This document shows positions 18,151 to 28,757 of a stretch of 64,000 nucleotides of DNA, one piece after another; the first letter of the stretch is position 1, and each line of letters starts with the position of its first letter. Both the position numbers and the translations under genes were made by a program. The notes below the pieces were generated by a model. It saw nothing but the letters and a program-made list of their open reading frames with translations, had not been told where the DNA came from and made no database searches. The stretch spans positions 852,001 through 916,000 of the forward strand of contig NZ_CP025408.1 in NCBI RefSeq assembly GCF_002847305.1, given 5' to 3'. This DNA is from Paracoccus tegillarcae. Lineage in GTDB: Bacteria; Pseudomonadota; Alphaproteobacteria; Rhodobacterales; Rhodobacteraceae.

Positions 18151-19635
18151 ATGGCTCAAGACAACCGCTTTCTGCCGGTCGAAACACCAGCGACCGCCAG
18201 CCGCGAACAATTTACCGACCCCAAGGCCGCCGTCGCGCGGCTGGAAGAAGTGTACAGGGATGGGACGGATTTCCTGAGCGGTCACTTTGTCAGGACGCTG
18301 GCGGGAGAGCCGCCCAAGGCACGCTATCGCGCGTATTATCCCGAGGTCCGGCTAAGCACGACCAGCCATTCGCAGACGGATTCGCGCCTGTCCTTTGGTC
18401 ATGTCGTCGCCCCCGGCAGCTATGCGGCAACGATCACCCGGCCGGACCTGTTTCGTAACTACCTGACCCAGCAGATCGGGCTGCTGATGAAAAACCACAA
18501 TGTGCCCATCACCATCGGCCCAAGCGAGACACCCATTCCGATCCATTTCGCTGTTGCCGGACAGTCTGATCTGAATGTGCCGCAGGAAGGTGTGCTGGAT
18601 TTCAGCCTTCGCGACGTCTTTGACGTGCCTGATCTGGAGACGATGAACGACGACATCGTCAATGGCGAGGCCAAGCCGCATGCCGATGGCGCCTTGCACC
18701 TGGCGCCCTTTACCGCGCAGCGCGTGGATTACTCGCTGGCGCGGCTGGCGCATTACACCGCGACCGCGCCCGAATATTTCCAGAACTTCGTGCTGTTCAC
18801 CAACTACCAGTTCTATGTCGACGAATTCGAGGCCTATGCCCGCCGGGCGCTGGCCGATCCCTCGATGGGATATACCTCGTTCGTGGCACCTGGAAATCAC
18901 GTCATCACCGACGCAAACGATCCTCTGCCCGCCAATGAAAAAATGCCGCAGATGCCGGCCTATCACCTGACCCGGCCCGATGGGCAGGGGATCACGCTGG
19001 TCAATATCGGGGTGGGGCCGTCCAACGCAAAGACGGCCACCGATCATATCGCCGTGCTGCGCCCGCATGCCTGGCTGATGGTCGGCCATTGCGCGGGGCT
19101 GCGCAACAGCCAGCGGTTGGGCGATTTCGTCCTGGCCCATGCCTATCTGCGCGAGGATCACGTGCTGGATGACGACCTGCCGGTCTGGGTGCCGATCCCC
19201 GCGCTGGCCGAGGTGCAGGTCGCGCTGCAAGAGGCCGTGGCCGAGATCACCCAGCTGGACGGGTTCGAGTTGAAGCGGATCATGCGCACCGGCACGGTGG
19301 CCACCATCGACAACCGCAATTGGGAATTGCGCGACCAATCCGGCCCGGTTCGCCGTCTGTCGCAATCGCGCGCCGTGGCGCTGGATATGGAAAGCGCCAC
19401 CATTGCGGCCAATGGTTTTCGGTTCCGGGTCCCCTATGGCACCTTGCTATGTGTCAGTGACAAGCCGCTGCATGGCGAGTTGAAATTGCCCGGCATGGCG
19501 ACCGATTTCTACCGGACTCAGGTGGCCAACCATTTGCTGATCGGCGTGCGTGCAATGGAAAAACTGCGCGAGATGCCGTTGGAGCGGATTCACAGCAGAA
19601 AACTGCGTTCGTTCAGCGAAACGGCCTTTCTGTGA
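18151..19635 (+). CDS. amn: AMP nucleosidase
   Basis: Cleaves AMP to adenine and ribose-5-phosphate, helping regulate the adenylate pool. The 494 residues from ATG 18151 (AGGGA 8 bases upstream; ATG 18145 is less well spaced) include the N-terminal family segment HFAVAGQSDLN and RDVFDVPDLETMND and a purine nucleoside phosphorylase-like C-terminal domain: GHCAGLRNSQ and DMESATIAANGFRFR (nucleoside-binding). Length is close to the E. coli enzyme (about 484). With adenine deaminase at 59.5 kb, the genome can convert AMP through adenine to hypoxanthine. It is not in an operon with its neighbours. Confidence 0.93.
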   Translation: MAQDNRFLPVETPATASREQFTDPKAAVARLEEVYRDGTDFLSGHFVRTLAGEPPKARYRAYYPEVRLSTTSHSQTDSRLSFGHVVAPGSYAATITRPDLFRNYLTQQIGLLMKNHNVPITIGPSETPIPIHFAVAGQSDLNVPQEGVLDFSLRDVFDVPDLETMNDDIVNGEAKPHADGALHLAPFTAQRVDYSLARLAHYTATAPEYFQNFVLFTNYQFYVDEFEAYARRALADPSMGYTSFVAPGNHVITDANDPLPANEKMPQMPAYHLTRPDGQGITLVNIGVGPSNAKTATDHIAVLRPHAWLMVGHCAGLRNSQRLGDFVLAHAYLREDHVLDDDLPVWVPIPALAEVQVALQEAVAEITQLDGFELKRIMRTGTVATIDNRNWELRDQSGPVRRLSQSRAVALDMESATIAANGFRFRVPYGTLLCVSDKPLHGELKLPGMATDFYRTQVANHLLIGVRAMEKLREMPLERIHSRKLRSFSETAFL

Positions 19636-19783
19636 CCCAACGAAAAGCCGCCGAACAGTGCCATGCAGGGCCATTTCAACGAAAAATACTTGATCTAAGA
19701 GTCAAAACCGTGTGTAGCAGGCGGTGTGTCGCCGGACAGGCGCAAATCATAATGCCTTAAACAGGGCCAGAGGAGACAGATTT

Positions 19784-20083
19784 ATGGCTAACGCTACCGC
19801 GAAACCGATGACCAAGACCCAGCTGGTCGCCGCTCTTGCCGATGAATTGGGATCGGACAAGAAGTCGGCAACTGCAGCGCTGGATGCGATCACCTCGGTG
19901 GTGACCCGTGAAGTGTCAAACGGTGGCGCTGTGACGCTGCCGGGTATCGGCAAGATCGCTTGCCGCGCCCGTCCCGAGCGTCAAGTTCGCAATCCCCAGA
20001 CCCAGGAAATGATGACCAAGCCGGCTGACAAGCAGGTCAAGGTCACTGTTGCCAAGGCGCTGAAAGACAGTGTGAACGCCTGA
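19784..20083 (+). CDS. HU-family nucleoid DNA-binding protein
   Basis: The start ATG at 19784 follows AGGAGAC (19771-19777), giving 99 residues: helix bundle (MTKTQLVAALADELGSDKKSA), then the beta-arm VTLPGIGKIACRARPERQVRNP, and a lysine-rich C-terminus. It wraps and compacts DNA as a dimer. Compared with the canonical HU arm, this one carries Cys and a GIGKI segment in place of the usual F-G-x-F, but the RPERxVRNPxT signature of DNA contact is intact. A strong intrinsic terminator follows, so it is a single-gene unit. Confidence 0.9.
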   Translation: MANATAKPMTKTQLVAALADELGSDKKSATAALDAITSVVTREVSNGGAVTLPGIGKIACRARPERQVRNPQTQEMMTKPADKQVKVTVAKALKDSVNA

Positions 20084-20104
20084 TTTGCCGCAAGGTATGA
20101 TGAT

Positions 20105-20136
20105 GGGCCGTGCCGAAAGGCGCGGCCCTTTTTTTT
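20105..20136 (+). terminator. Intrinsic terminator of the HU gene
   Basis: GGGCCGTGCC pairs with GGCGCGGCCC across a GAAA loop (10 pairs, one G-T), followed by eight T. This is the clearest Rho-independent terminator in the window, 21 bases after the HU stop. Confidence 0.92.
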
Positions 20137-20209
20137 GTGCCGACGGGCACGCTTTCCATTCCTCTGACAAGCTGATAGCGCCGATATGTCGGACAGCCGG
20201 AGGCACAGA

Positions 20210-21094
20210 ATGGATATCCGCGCGATCTTCATGGGGCTGTCTTTCGGCATCCTCTGGTCATCTGCCTTTACCTCGACACGTGTGATCGTACTGGACGCGC
20301 CGCCGCTGACGGCGCTGGTGATGCGCTTTCTGCTGTCGGCGGTGCTCGGCGTGCTGCTGGCGCGGGCGATGGGCCAAAGCTGGCGGCTGACGCGTGCCGA
20401 ATGGCGCACGGTGATCATTTTCGGGCTGTGCCAGAATGCGCTGTATCTGGGTCTGAACTGGGTGGCGATGCAGCGGGTCGAGGCATCGGCTGCGTCGATC
20501 ATCGCCTCTATGCTGCCGCTGCTGGTCGCTGCCGCAGGGGCGCTGTTTTATGGCGAGAAACTGCGCCCGATGGCGGTGACCGGGCTGCTTGCCGGTTTTG
20601 CCGGGGTGGCCCTGATCATGGGCTCGCGCCTGACCGATGGTCTGGACGGGCCGGGGGTGGTGATGTGTCTGATCGCCGTGGTGGCCCTGACCGCCGCGAC
20701 ATTGGTGCTGCGGGGCACCGGGGGCAGCAAGAATGTGCTGATGCTGGTGGCGCTGCAAATGGCGGTCGGCGCGATCGCGCTGCTGCCATTTTCGCTGATG
20801 TTCGAGAATGCGGGAGACGTCGTCTGGTCTTGGACGTTGGTCTGGGCGTTTCTTTACACCGTGCTGGGGCCGGGCCTGCTGGCAACCTTTATCTGGTTCC
20901 AGCTGGTCAGCCGGATCGGCGCGACCCGCGCCGCGACCTTTCACTTTCTCACGCCATTTCTGGGCGTCAGCATCGCCGCCGCCTTTCTGGGCGAGCGGTT
21001 CGGGCCGACGGATCTGCTGGGCGCGCTGATCGTCGCGGGCGGCATCCTGATGGTGCAACTGTCCAAGGTGCAGACCCGCGGCCCGGCAGCCTAG
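20210..21094 (+). CDS. DMT-superfamily (EamA) transporter
   Basis: An inner-membrane transporter of 294 residues with about ten hydrophobic helices in two EamA repeats. GGAGG at 20199-20203 sits 7 bases before ATG 20210. The first repeat begins IFMGLSFGILWSSAFTSTR, with a charged Arg in the helix, and the second ends FLTPFLGVSIAAAFLGERF, the usual repeat junction. The substrate is not deducible; relatives export amino acids or metabolites. The ORF is convergent with the RTX exoprotein (stops 5 bases apart). Confidence 0.87.
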   Translation: MDIRAIFMGLSFGILWSSAFTSTRVIVLDAPPLTALVMRFLLSAVLGVLLARAMGQSWRLTRAEWRTVIIFGLCQNALYLGLNWVAMQRVEASAASIIASMLPLLVAAAGALFYGEKLRPMAVTGLLAGFAGVALIMGSRLTDGLDGPGVVMCLIAVVALTAATLVLRGTGGSKNVLMLVALQMAVGAIALLPFSLMFENAGDVVWSWTLVWAFLYTVLGPGLLATFIWFQLVSRIGATRAATFHFLTPFLGVSIAAAFLGERFGPTDLLGALIVAGGILMVQLSKVQTRGPAA

Positions 21095-21099
21095 CGCGC

Positions 21100-22386
21100 T
21101 TAGAACAGGAAGATGCTGTCGGCCACCTGCGCTGCCGTCAGATCGGCCCCGATAACCGTGATCTGATTGTCATCCGCAAGATCGATCAGGACGCCGCCAT
21201 TGATCTTGCGCACACTGCTGGCGACAAATTCTTCGAGATCCTCGGCGATCAGCGCGTCGTCGATCATCAGCCGATCCTGCCCCGGCTGGAAATCCATGAC
21301 CCTGTCACGGCCAATATCACTGCCGCGAAAGACGAAATTGTCGGGACCTGCCTCGCCCCATAACCGGTCATCGCCGGGGCCACCATCCAGCCAGTCGCGC
21401 ATCTGGCCGCCAAACAGCTGGTCATTGCCGGCACCGCCATCCAGCCGGTCGTTGCCCCAGTGTCCGCGGATGATGTCATTGCCATTGCCGCCGGCCATGT
21501 TGTCATGCCCGCCCTGCCCCAGCATCCGGTCATGGCCATCGTCGCCGCGCATCACATCGTTTCCGTTGCCACCGACGATATAATCATTGCCCGAGCCGCC
21601 CGAGAGCCGGTCGTCGCCGTTCTCGCCGTTCAGCGTGTCATTGCCCCACTGACCGAGGATGTAGTCGTTGCCGGCAGAGCCCAGAATGGTGTCCTCTCCG
21701 CCGCCGCCGGCCATCCAGTCATCGCCCGGCATGCCGCGCAGACGGTCGGCCCCGCCGCCCATCCGGAAATCATCGCTGCCCCAGCTGCCGGTCACCTCGG
21801 TTGTGGCCGCGCCTGTCATGACCTGACCATTGAAGAACGGCGCCCACTCGGCGCGCGACGGCGCGACGGTGATCCAGCCCGGATCGTTGATCGTGTGGAT
21901 CGAGACACCGGGCGCCAGATCATACTCGATATGGCCGCCGGTGCTGGCGAAGTTTTCGGTCAGCATCAGCACGCTGCGGGTCTGTCCCTGCAGGACCATT
22001 TCACCCACCTGCAGGCCGATGCCGACCAGGTCATACCTGTCCGACAGCAGGTTCGCGCGATGCCCGCTGCTGTTCATCAGGTTGCGGTGCAATTGCTCGA
22101 TTTCGTCGGTCAAGGTGCCGTTATTGTTGATGGTGACATAGGCGATGTTCTCGGCGGTGGCCCAGCCATTCGACAGATCGAACCCGGCATCGCGCAAGCG
22201 CTGAGACGACGAACTGCCACCAGCGCCCGTATGCGAGAAAACATCCGCGTCGAGCATCCAGATCGAGTGATTGTCGGCCGATCTGTTCAGGTGGCGTTCG
22301 AGAAACAGGCGGTCTTGCCCGTTTGCGGCGCGCGACTGGTTGATGAGGTCGAGAAGGTACCGTTCGTCCTGCGTTGCATAGGTCAT
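21100..22386 (-). CDS. CAP-domain protein with C-terminal RTX calcium-binding repeats
   Basis: A 428-residue exoprotein joining two domains. Residues 8-147 form a CAP/SCP domain: DNHSIWMLDADVFSHTG, RLRDAGFDLSNGWATAENIA and MNSSGHRANLLS are its conserved segments. Residues 210-350 are a run of about sixteen RTX nonapeptides (GGxGxDxL type, such as GGSGNDYIVGGNGNDVM), which bind calcium and usually mark type I secretion. There is no N-terminal signal peptide, and the C-terminus ends in a hydrophobic DSIFLF, both as expected for a type I substrate. No ABC exporter gene is nearby. The function of the CAP part (possibly peptide or lipid binding, or a protease-like role) is open. Confidence 0.88.
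   Translation of the reverse strand: MTYATQDERYLLDLINQSRAANGQDRLFLERHLNRSADNHSIWMLDADVFSHTGAGGSSSSQRLRDAGFDLSNGWATAENIAYVTINNNGTLTDEIEQLHRNLMNSSGHRANLLSDRYDLVGIGLQVGEMVLQGQTRSVLMLTENFASTGGHIEYDLAPGVSIHTINDPGWITVAPSRAEWAPFFNGQVMTGAATTEVTGSWGSDDFRMGGGADRLRGMPGDDWMAGGGGEDTILGSAGNDYILGQWGNDTLNGENGDDRLSGGSGNDYIVGGNGNDVMRGDDGHDRMLGQGGHDNMAGGNGNDIIRGHWGNDRLDGGAGNDQLFGGQMRDWLDGGPGDDRLWGEAGPDNFVFRGSDIGRDRVMDFQPGQDRLMIDDALIAEDLEEFVASSVRKINGGVLIDLADDNQITVIGADLTAAQVADSIFLF
21337..21759 (-). repeat. RTX nonapeptide repeat block
   Basis: In-frame tandem repeats of about 27 bases encoding GGxGNDxL/M/I-type calcium-binding nonapeptides, residues 210-350 of the CAP-RTX protein. They are degenerate, with no identical spacer-like units, so they are coding repeats and not a CRISPR array. 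Confidence 0.9.
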
Positions 22387-22472
22387 TCAATTCGCCTTTT
22401 GGTTGAGCCCGCCATTCCGAAAAGCTTATCCTGCTGGGCGCGACAGGCAGGGTCAAGCGGGCTGCACAAGCC

Positions 22473-22548
22473 GTGCACCCTGCGCGCACAACCTGTGCAC
22501 AGCGTGTACACAGGCTACGCGCGCCGGGTTAAGCGGTGGTTAACCGCT
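22473..22548. repeat. Palindromes in the region upstream of the BrnA-like gene
   Basis: This gap between the divergent CAP-RTX and BrnA-like genes has GTGCAC at 22473 and inside TGTGCACA at 22494-22501, a related GTGTACAC at 22504-22511, and an inverted repeat AGCGGT-GGTTA-ACCGCT at 22532-22548. They may be operators for one of the genes. No promoter hexamers are clear. Confidence 0.4.
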
Positions 22549-22584
22549 GCCCGCCATAGTGAGCGCCTGGCAAAGGGGGCGATC

Positions 22585-23112
22585 ATGGTCAGCAAGGCGG
22601 TGCAAGCGCAGCGGGTGAACTATCACTATATGGCCGATGCCATGCGGATGCTGGAATGGGATCTGCACCAGAGCGTGCTGGCGGGGCTGCGCATCCCCGA
22701 TGAATGGCACCGGATCGCGCGGCAAAAGGACAGCAGCAAAAAGACCCGTGTCACGCTGCGGCTGGATGACGACGTGGTCAGGTTTTGCCGGTCGATGGGG
22801 CCGGACTGGCAGGTGCGCATCAACCGCATCATCGCGGTCTGGATGCATGCGCGGCTGGCCGGGCTGATCGAGGGGCCCGAGACGATGGACTACCTGCGGC
22901 GCGGCAGCGAGGACGAGGCATTCGAGGACCAACGCCCGCATTGGGGCGACGACCTGAGCCTGAGCCAGCGCGAGATGCTGGAACGCACCTATGGCGAGGC
23001 CCGCGCGGAGCAGATGCGCGACGACGAGGGCGTGCCGGTGACGGAAGAGCGCAAGCCCTCGGCCGTTTTGAAGGCTGAGTTCATGGCGATGAAGGCGCGG
23101 CGTGGGGATTGA
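22585..23112 (+). CDS. BrnA-like antitoxin-family protein (orphan)
   Basis: The ATG at 22585 (AAGGGGG at good distance) gives 175 residues. A central segment RVTLRLDDDVVRFCR, followed by GPDWQVRINRIIAVWM, matches the DNA-binding ribbon-helix-helix core of BrnA antitoxins (vtLRLDxDVvxfFr...gxgwqtrIN). The protein is longer than usual BrnA (about 100 residues), with an N-terminal extension containing WDLHQSVLAGLRIPDEWHRI and an acidic C-terminal tail. No BrnT-type ribonuclease toxin is adjacent on either side, so it may be a stand-alone transcription factor. Palindromes upstream (22532-22548) could be its own operator. Confidence 0.7.
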   Translation: MVSKAVQAQRVNYHYMADAMRMLEWDLHQSVLAGLRIPDEWHRIARQKDSSKKTRVTLRLDDDVVRFCRSMGPDWQVRINRIIAVWMHARLAGLIEGPETMDYLRRGSEDEAFEDQRPHWGDDLSLSQREMLERTYGEARAEQMRDDEGVPVTEERKPSAVLKAEFMAMKARRGD

Positions 23113-23146
23113 GCGGGGGTGGCAGCCAAAGACAGCGCAGCGCCGG

Positions 23147-23281
23147 CTATGGTGCGCGTGAGGTGTCGGGATCAAAGCGGTGATTGATCCGTTGTGCCGC
23201 CAGTCCGGGCGCAAGAAACAGGGCGAAGGCTTCGGCGACCAGCGTCTCGGCGCGCGGTAATGCCCTGGGACGAGTTGCTAA
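23147..23281 (-). pseudogene. Possible C-terminal gene remnant at the islet boundary
   Basis: The minus-strand frame from 23281 to a TAG at 23147 codes for about 44 residues that look protein-like (AETLVAEAFALFLAPG, then RINHRFDPDTSRAP). There is no start codon with a ribosome site, and a stop lies just upstream (23282-23284). The high-GC composition changes to AT-rich DNA right where the frame ends. It may be the tail of a native gene whose front was lost when the AT-rich islet arrived. Chance is not excluded. Confidence 0.3.
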
Positions 23282-23289
23282 TCAGGTGC

Positions 23290-23625
23290 TCAGAACGGCA
23301 GTGGGTCATCGTCGTTCCAAGTCATTTCTTCCGGCAATGTATGTTCAACGTGAAGTAAAATTACGATCCGCTGCTCGACGTCAATGACGTAGCGAACGGT
23401 ATAGGACATGATGATCTCTGGTCCGTTTAAATCGAGTTTTGTTCGGGCTATCCAGATTTCCTTGCCTGTGCTGTCAAGCACTCCGGTTTGGAAGAATCCT
23501 CGCGGTTCACGCTTAAGGCCGAAGCGTATGGGCAATGTGCCGTTCGCTACCACGATCTGGTCGCCGCAGTCATATACTGCAGCTCTGTAACTGGTGGCTT
23601 CCTCAATGATCCAATTCACAGGCAA
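23290..23625 (-). CDS. Unrecognised small protein, candidate toxin partner of the Panacea-domain gene
   Basis: A 111-residue frame starting at TTG 23625, or 109 residues from GTG 23619 (a GTGGG ribosome-like site favours the GTG). It begins 18 bases after the DUF4065 gene on the same strand and shares its AT-rich composition. The sequence has a mostly beta pattern (RAAVYDCGDQIVVANG, KEIWIARTKLDLNG, TVRYVIDVEQRIVILLHVEH) and an acidic end (EEMTWNDDDPLPF). The VRYVIDVEQRIVILLHV hairpin is loosely like RelE/ParE-type toxins but the N-terminal half is not. No family is assigned. Its partnership with a Panacea gene is what suggests a toxin role. Confidence 0.6.
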   Translation of the reverse strand: MPVNWIIEEATSYRAAVYDCGDQIVVANGTLPIRFGLKREPRGFFQTGVLDSTGKEIWIARTKLDLNGPEIIMSYTVRYVIDVEQRIVILLHVEHTLPEEMTWNDDDPLPF

Positions 23626-23643
23626 GAGCCCACTAAATCTATT

Positions 23644-24213
23644 CTACCAATTATATTTTTCTTTCAGTTCTTCGGTGCGAGTGATCTCATTGGCTGTAAC
23701 AGCTTTGTTAGAGAGCGCCACATAGCTGTACGGCATTGTGTCCCTCATTTGCAGTGCACGCCAACGTACATCATGTGATGCCTCACTAATCTCTACGGCC
23801 GGCATCCCCCTTAGTTCTTCGATAACCTCGTCCACGATTGCAATCTCATCATCCGAAAAAAGACTGAGCGCGGCTTTGCGATGTGCGATAGTTCTATCTT
23901 GCGTATAATCCCCAATTGGAACTTGCTGCAAGGTGATTGCACCCTCGTCAATTAGTTCCCGGCGAACCGGAAGCAGAGCTTTAGGCGCAGGTCCCTGAGG
24001 AAGTTTGAAATATTGAGTCCCGGTTATTGGTCGGGCCGTACGTTCAAATGCCCTAAAGTCCGAATGGTAAAGAATCTTGTTGAGCATTATGGCGCCGAAG
24101 CTATTGTCATCTGCGCACCGGTCAGAAATGTAGACAATCAGCTCCTTCAACTTTCGCGCGCCCTGATCCACGGGAAAACTGAAGAGCAGGCGAGCATCGT
24201 GTGGGTTACTCAT
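23644..24213 (-). CDS. Panacea-domain (DUF4065) protein, PanA-type antitoxin candidate
   Basis: A 189-residue protein with the DUF4065/SocA pattern: KLKELIVYISDRC, AIMLNKILYHSDF (the usual LNKLLYxAD segment), an ERTARPITGTQYFKLPQGPAP stretch matching the G-x-x-Y-xK-LP-GP region, and an RRELIDEGAI segment. Proteins with this domain act as antitoxins that neutralise very varied toxins in two-gene PanAT systems, and SocA is an adaptor for ClpXP-driven toxin decay. It has AGGAGG at 24221-24226 and a promoter at 24233-24261. The downstream small gene is the likely partner. High confidence in the domain; moderate in the antitoxin role. Confidence 0.8.
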   Translation of the reverse strand: MSNPHDARLLFSFPVDQGARKLKELIVYISDRCADDNSFGAIMLNKILYHSDFRAFERTARPITGTQYFKLPQGPAPKALLPVRRELIDEGAITLQQVPIGDYTQDRTIAHRKAALSLFSDDEIAIVDEVIEELRGMPAVEISEASHDVRWRALQMRDTMPYSYVALSNKAVTANEITRTEELKEKYNW

Positions 24214-24232
24214 TGATTCGCCTCCTGAGCAA

Positions 24233-24261
24233 ATTGTAGCTCAAGTAGAATCGTGCGACAA
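24233..24261 (-). promoter_or_regulatory. Sigma-70-like promoter of the Panacea gene pair
   Basis: On the minus strand TTGTCG (24256-24261) and TACAAT (24233-24238) are separated by exactly 17 bases, matching -35 and -10 elements (4 of 6 and 5 of 6 to consensus). Transcription would start just ahead of the AGGAGG site. Confidence 0.6.
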
Positions 24262-24268
24262 CACAAGT

Positions 24269-24283
24269 TTGACAAGGAGTCAA
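24269..24283. promoter_or_regulatory. Inverted repeat, possible operator of the Panacea gene pair
   Basis: TTGAC-AAGGA-GTCAA is a perfect 5-base inverted repeat with a 5-base spacer, lying 7 bases upstream of the -35 element. Its position would suit autoregulation, common in toxin-antitoxin operons. Confidence 0.4.
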
Positions 24284-24342
24284 GAAGATTTTACTGAAGC
24301 GACGCGCTTAACTACTTGAAAACTGTAGTTCTTTGTGCGGCC

Positions 24343-27681
<3,339 letters not shown>

Positions 27682-27898
27682 GGTCGTGCCCCCGGGCTTG
27701 TCATGGATTACGGCAAATCGTCCGGGGTTATAGCCAAGCGCCGCCGGGGTGCAAGGCAAGATGGGTGCCGGGGGGAACGATTATGGTAATGAACCGATGC
27801 CAAGGGCGCGGCGATCCACGAAATTTCGGAGGGTCGCCCGGTGTGATCGTCAGGCGGTGCAAGCCCTGAGCGGTGGTGGGACGGAGGGCACGCGCGGG

Positions 27899-28663
27899 TC
27901 AGCGCAGCAGGATCACTTCCAGCCGGTTGTTTTGCGGCGACATCGGATTGACGTCGCGATTGCGGCGATCTGCAAAGCCGGTGATGCGCTGGATGCGCCC
28001 GGCCCTGAGGCCCGAGTGTTCCAGCGCGCCGCGCAGGGTTTGCGCGCGCGCGGTGGACAAGTCCCAGACCGGCGATGTCACCAGCGCCTCGGGATAGGCG
28101 CGGACATGACCGGAAATGGCGATATCATTGCGCAGCCCCGACAGCGCGCCCGAGATTACCTGGGCCAGATCCCCGAGGATCGGCTGGGCCTGATCGCTGT
28201 CTTCCTGAAAGAGCGGCGCGGCGGTCAGATCGGTCAGTTCGATGACCAGACCCTCGTCGGTCATGCGGGTGACGACATGTTTCAGCAGGTTTTTCATCTG
28301 CATCGATTCGGCACCCAGACCGTTCAGTTGATCCTGAACCTGACGCGCCACGGCGTCGTAATCAGAGCTGCGCTGGGTGTCGTTGACCTCGACATCGACG
28401 CCCAGCCGGACGCCTGCCTCGATGCCGTCGCCGGTCGCGCCGGGTGTCCGGGTGACGCTGGGGTTGAAATATTCCGACAGGCCGCTGCGCTGTTGTTCGG
28501 TGGTTGCGTTCAAGAGCCACATCAGCAGGAAGAACGCCATCATCGCGGTGACGAAGTCGGCATAGGCGACCTTCCACGCGCCGCCGTGATGCGGGGTGGG
28601 CCCGGAGGCCGCCACCCGTTTGACAATGATCCGCGTCTGAGGCGGCTTTTGCTGCGCGTCCAT
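27899..28663 (-). CDS. motB: Flagellar motor protein MotB-like (OmpA-domain) protein
   Basis: A 254-residue single-pass inner-membrane protein. The start at ATG 28663 (GGGG site) gives a MotB-type N-terminus: HHGGAWKVAYADFVTAMMAFFLLMWL, where Asp in YADFVTAMMAFF is the proton-binding residue of stator B subunits. The C-terminal OmpA/peptidoglycan-binding domain ends DLSTARAQTLRGALEHSGL and PMSPQNNRLEVILL. No motA or other flagellar gene is present nearby, so it is an orphan here. It could anchor a stator unit whose partner is elsewhere, or serve another peptidoglycan-linked proton-channel complex. Confidence 0.85.
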   Translation of the reverse strand: MDAQQKPPQTRIIVKRVAASGPTPHHGGAWKVAYADFVTAMMAFFLLMWLLNATTEQQRSGLSEYFNPSVTRTPGATGDGIEAGVRLGVDVEVNDTQRSSDYDAVARQVQDQLNGLGAESMQMKNLLKHVVTRMTDEGLVIELTDLTAAPLFQEDSDQAQPILGDLAQVISGALSGLRNDIAISGHVRAYPEALVTSPVWDLSTARAQTLRGALEHSGLRAGRIQRITGFADRRNRDVNPMSPQNNRLEVILLR

Positions 28664-28757
28664 CGACGAACCCCACATTCCCTAATACCCGGAAAGCAGA
28701 ATCCGCCTATTTCACGGCCAGAACAAGTTAACCGGTCAAATGCAACGCAGTTCAGCC

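Larger units (their letters stand above)
23285..24342. other. AT-rich islet holding the Panacea-domain gene pair
   Basis: Base composition drops here compared with both flanks; for instance 23641-23700 has 22 G/C in 60. The two genes inside use codons such as TTA, ATA and AGA, rare in the surroundings. Composition and gene type suggest recent transfer. No direct repeats, integrase or transposase were recognised at the ends. Confidence 0.55.

Noticed and set aside
21337..21759. Repeat block considered as a CRISPR array
   Set aside because: Repeats are degenerate 27-base units in frame with no constant repeat and variable spacers; they encode RTX nonapeptides.
22473..22548. GTGCAC/TGTGCACA cluster considered as DnaA boxes or an origin
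   Set aside because: The motifs match DnaA boxes poorly, and no dnaA, parA/B, gidA or AT-rich unwinding region is nearby.
21460..22584. Plus-strand open frame running through the CAP-RTX gene into the BrnA-like gene
   Set aside because: Only the part from ATG 22585 has a ribosome site and recognisable domain; the upstream part is the antisense of the RTX repeats.
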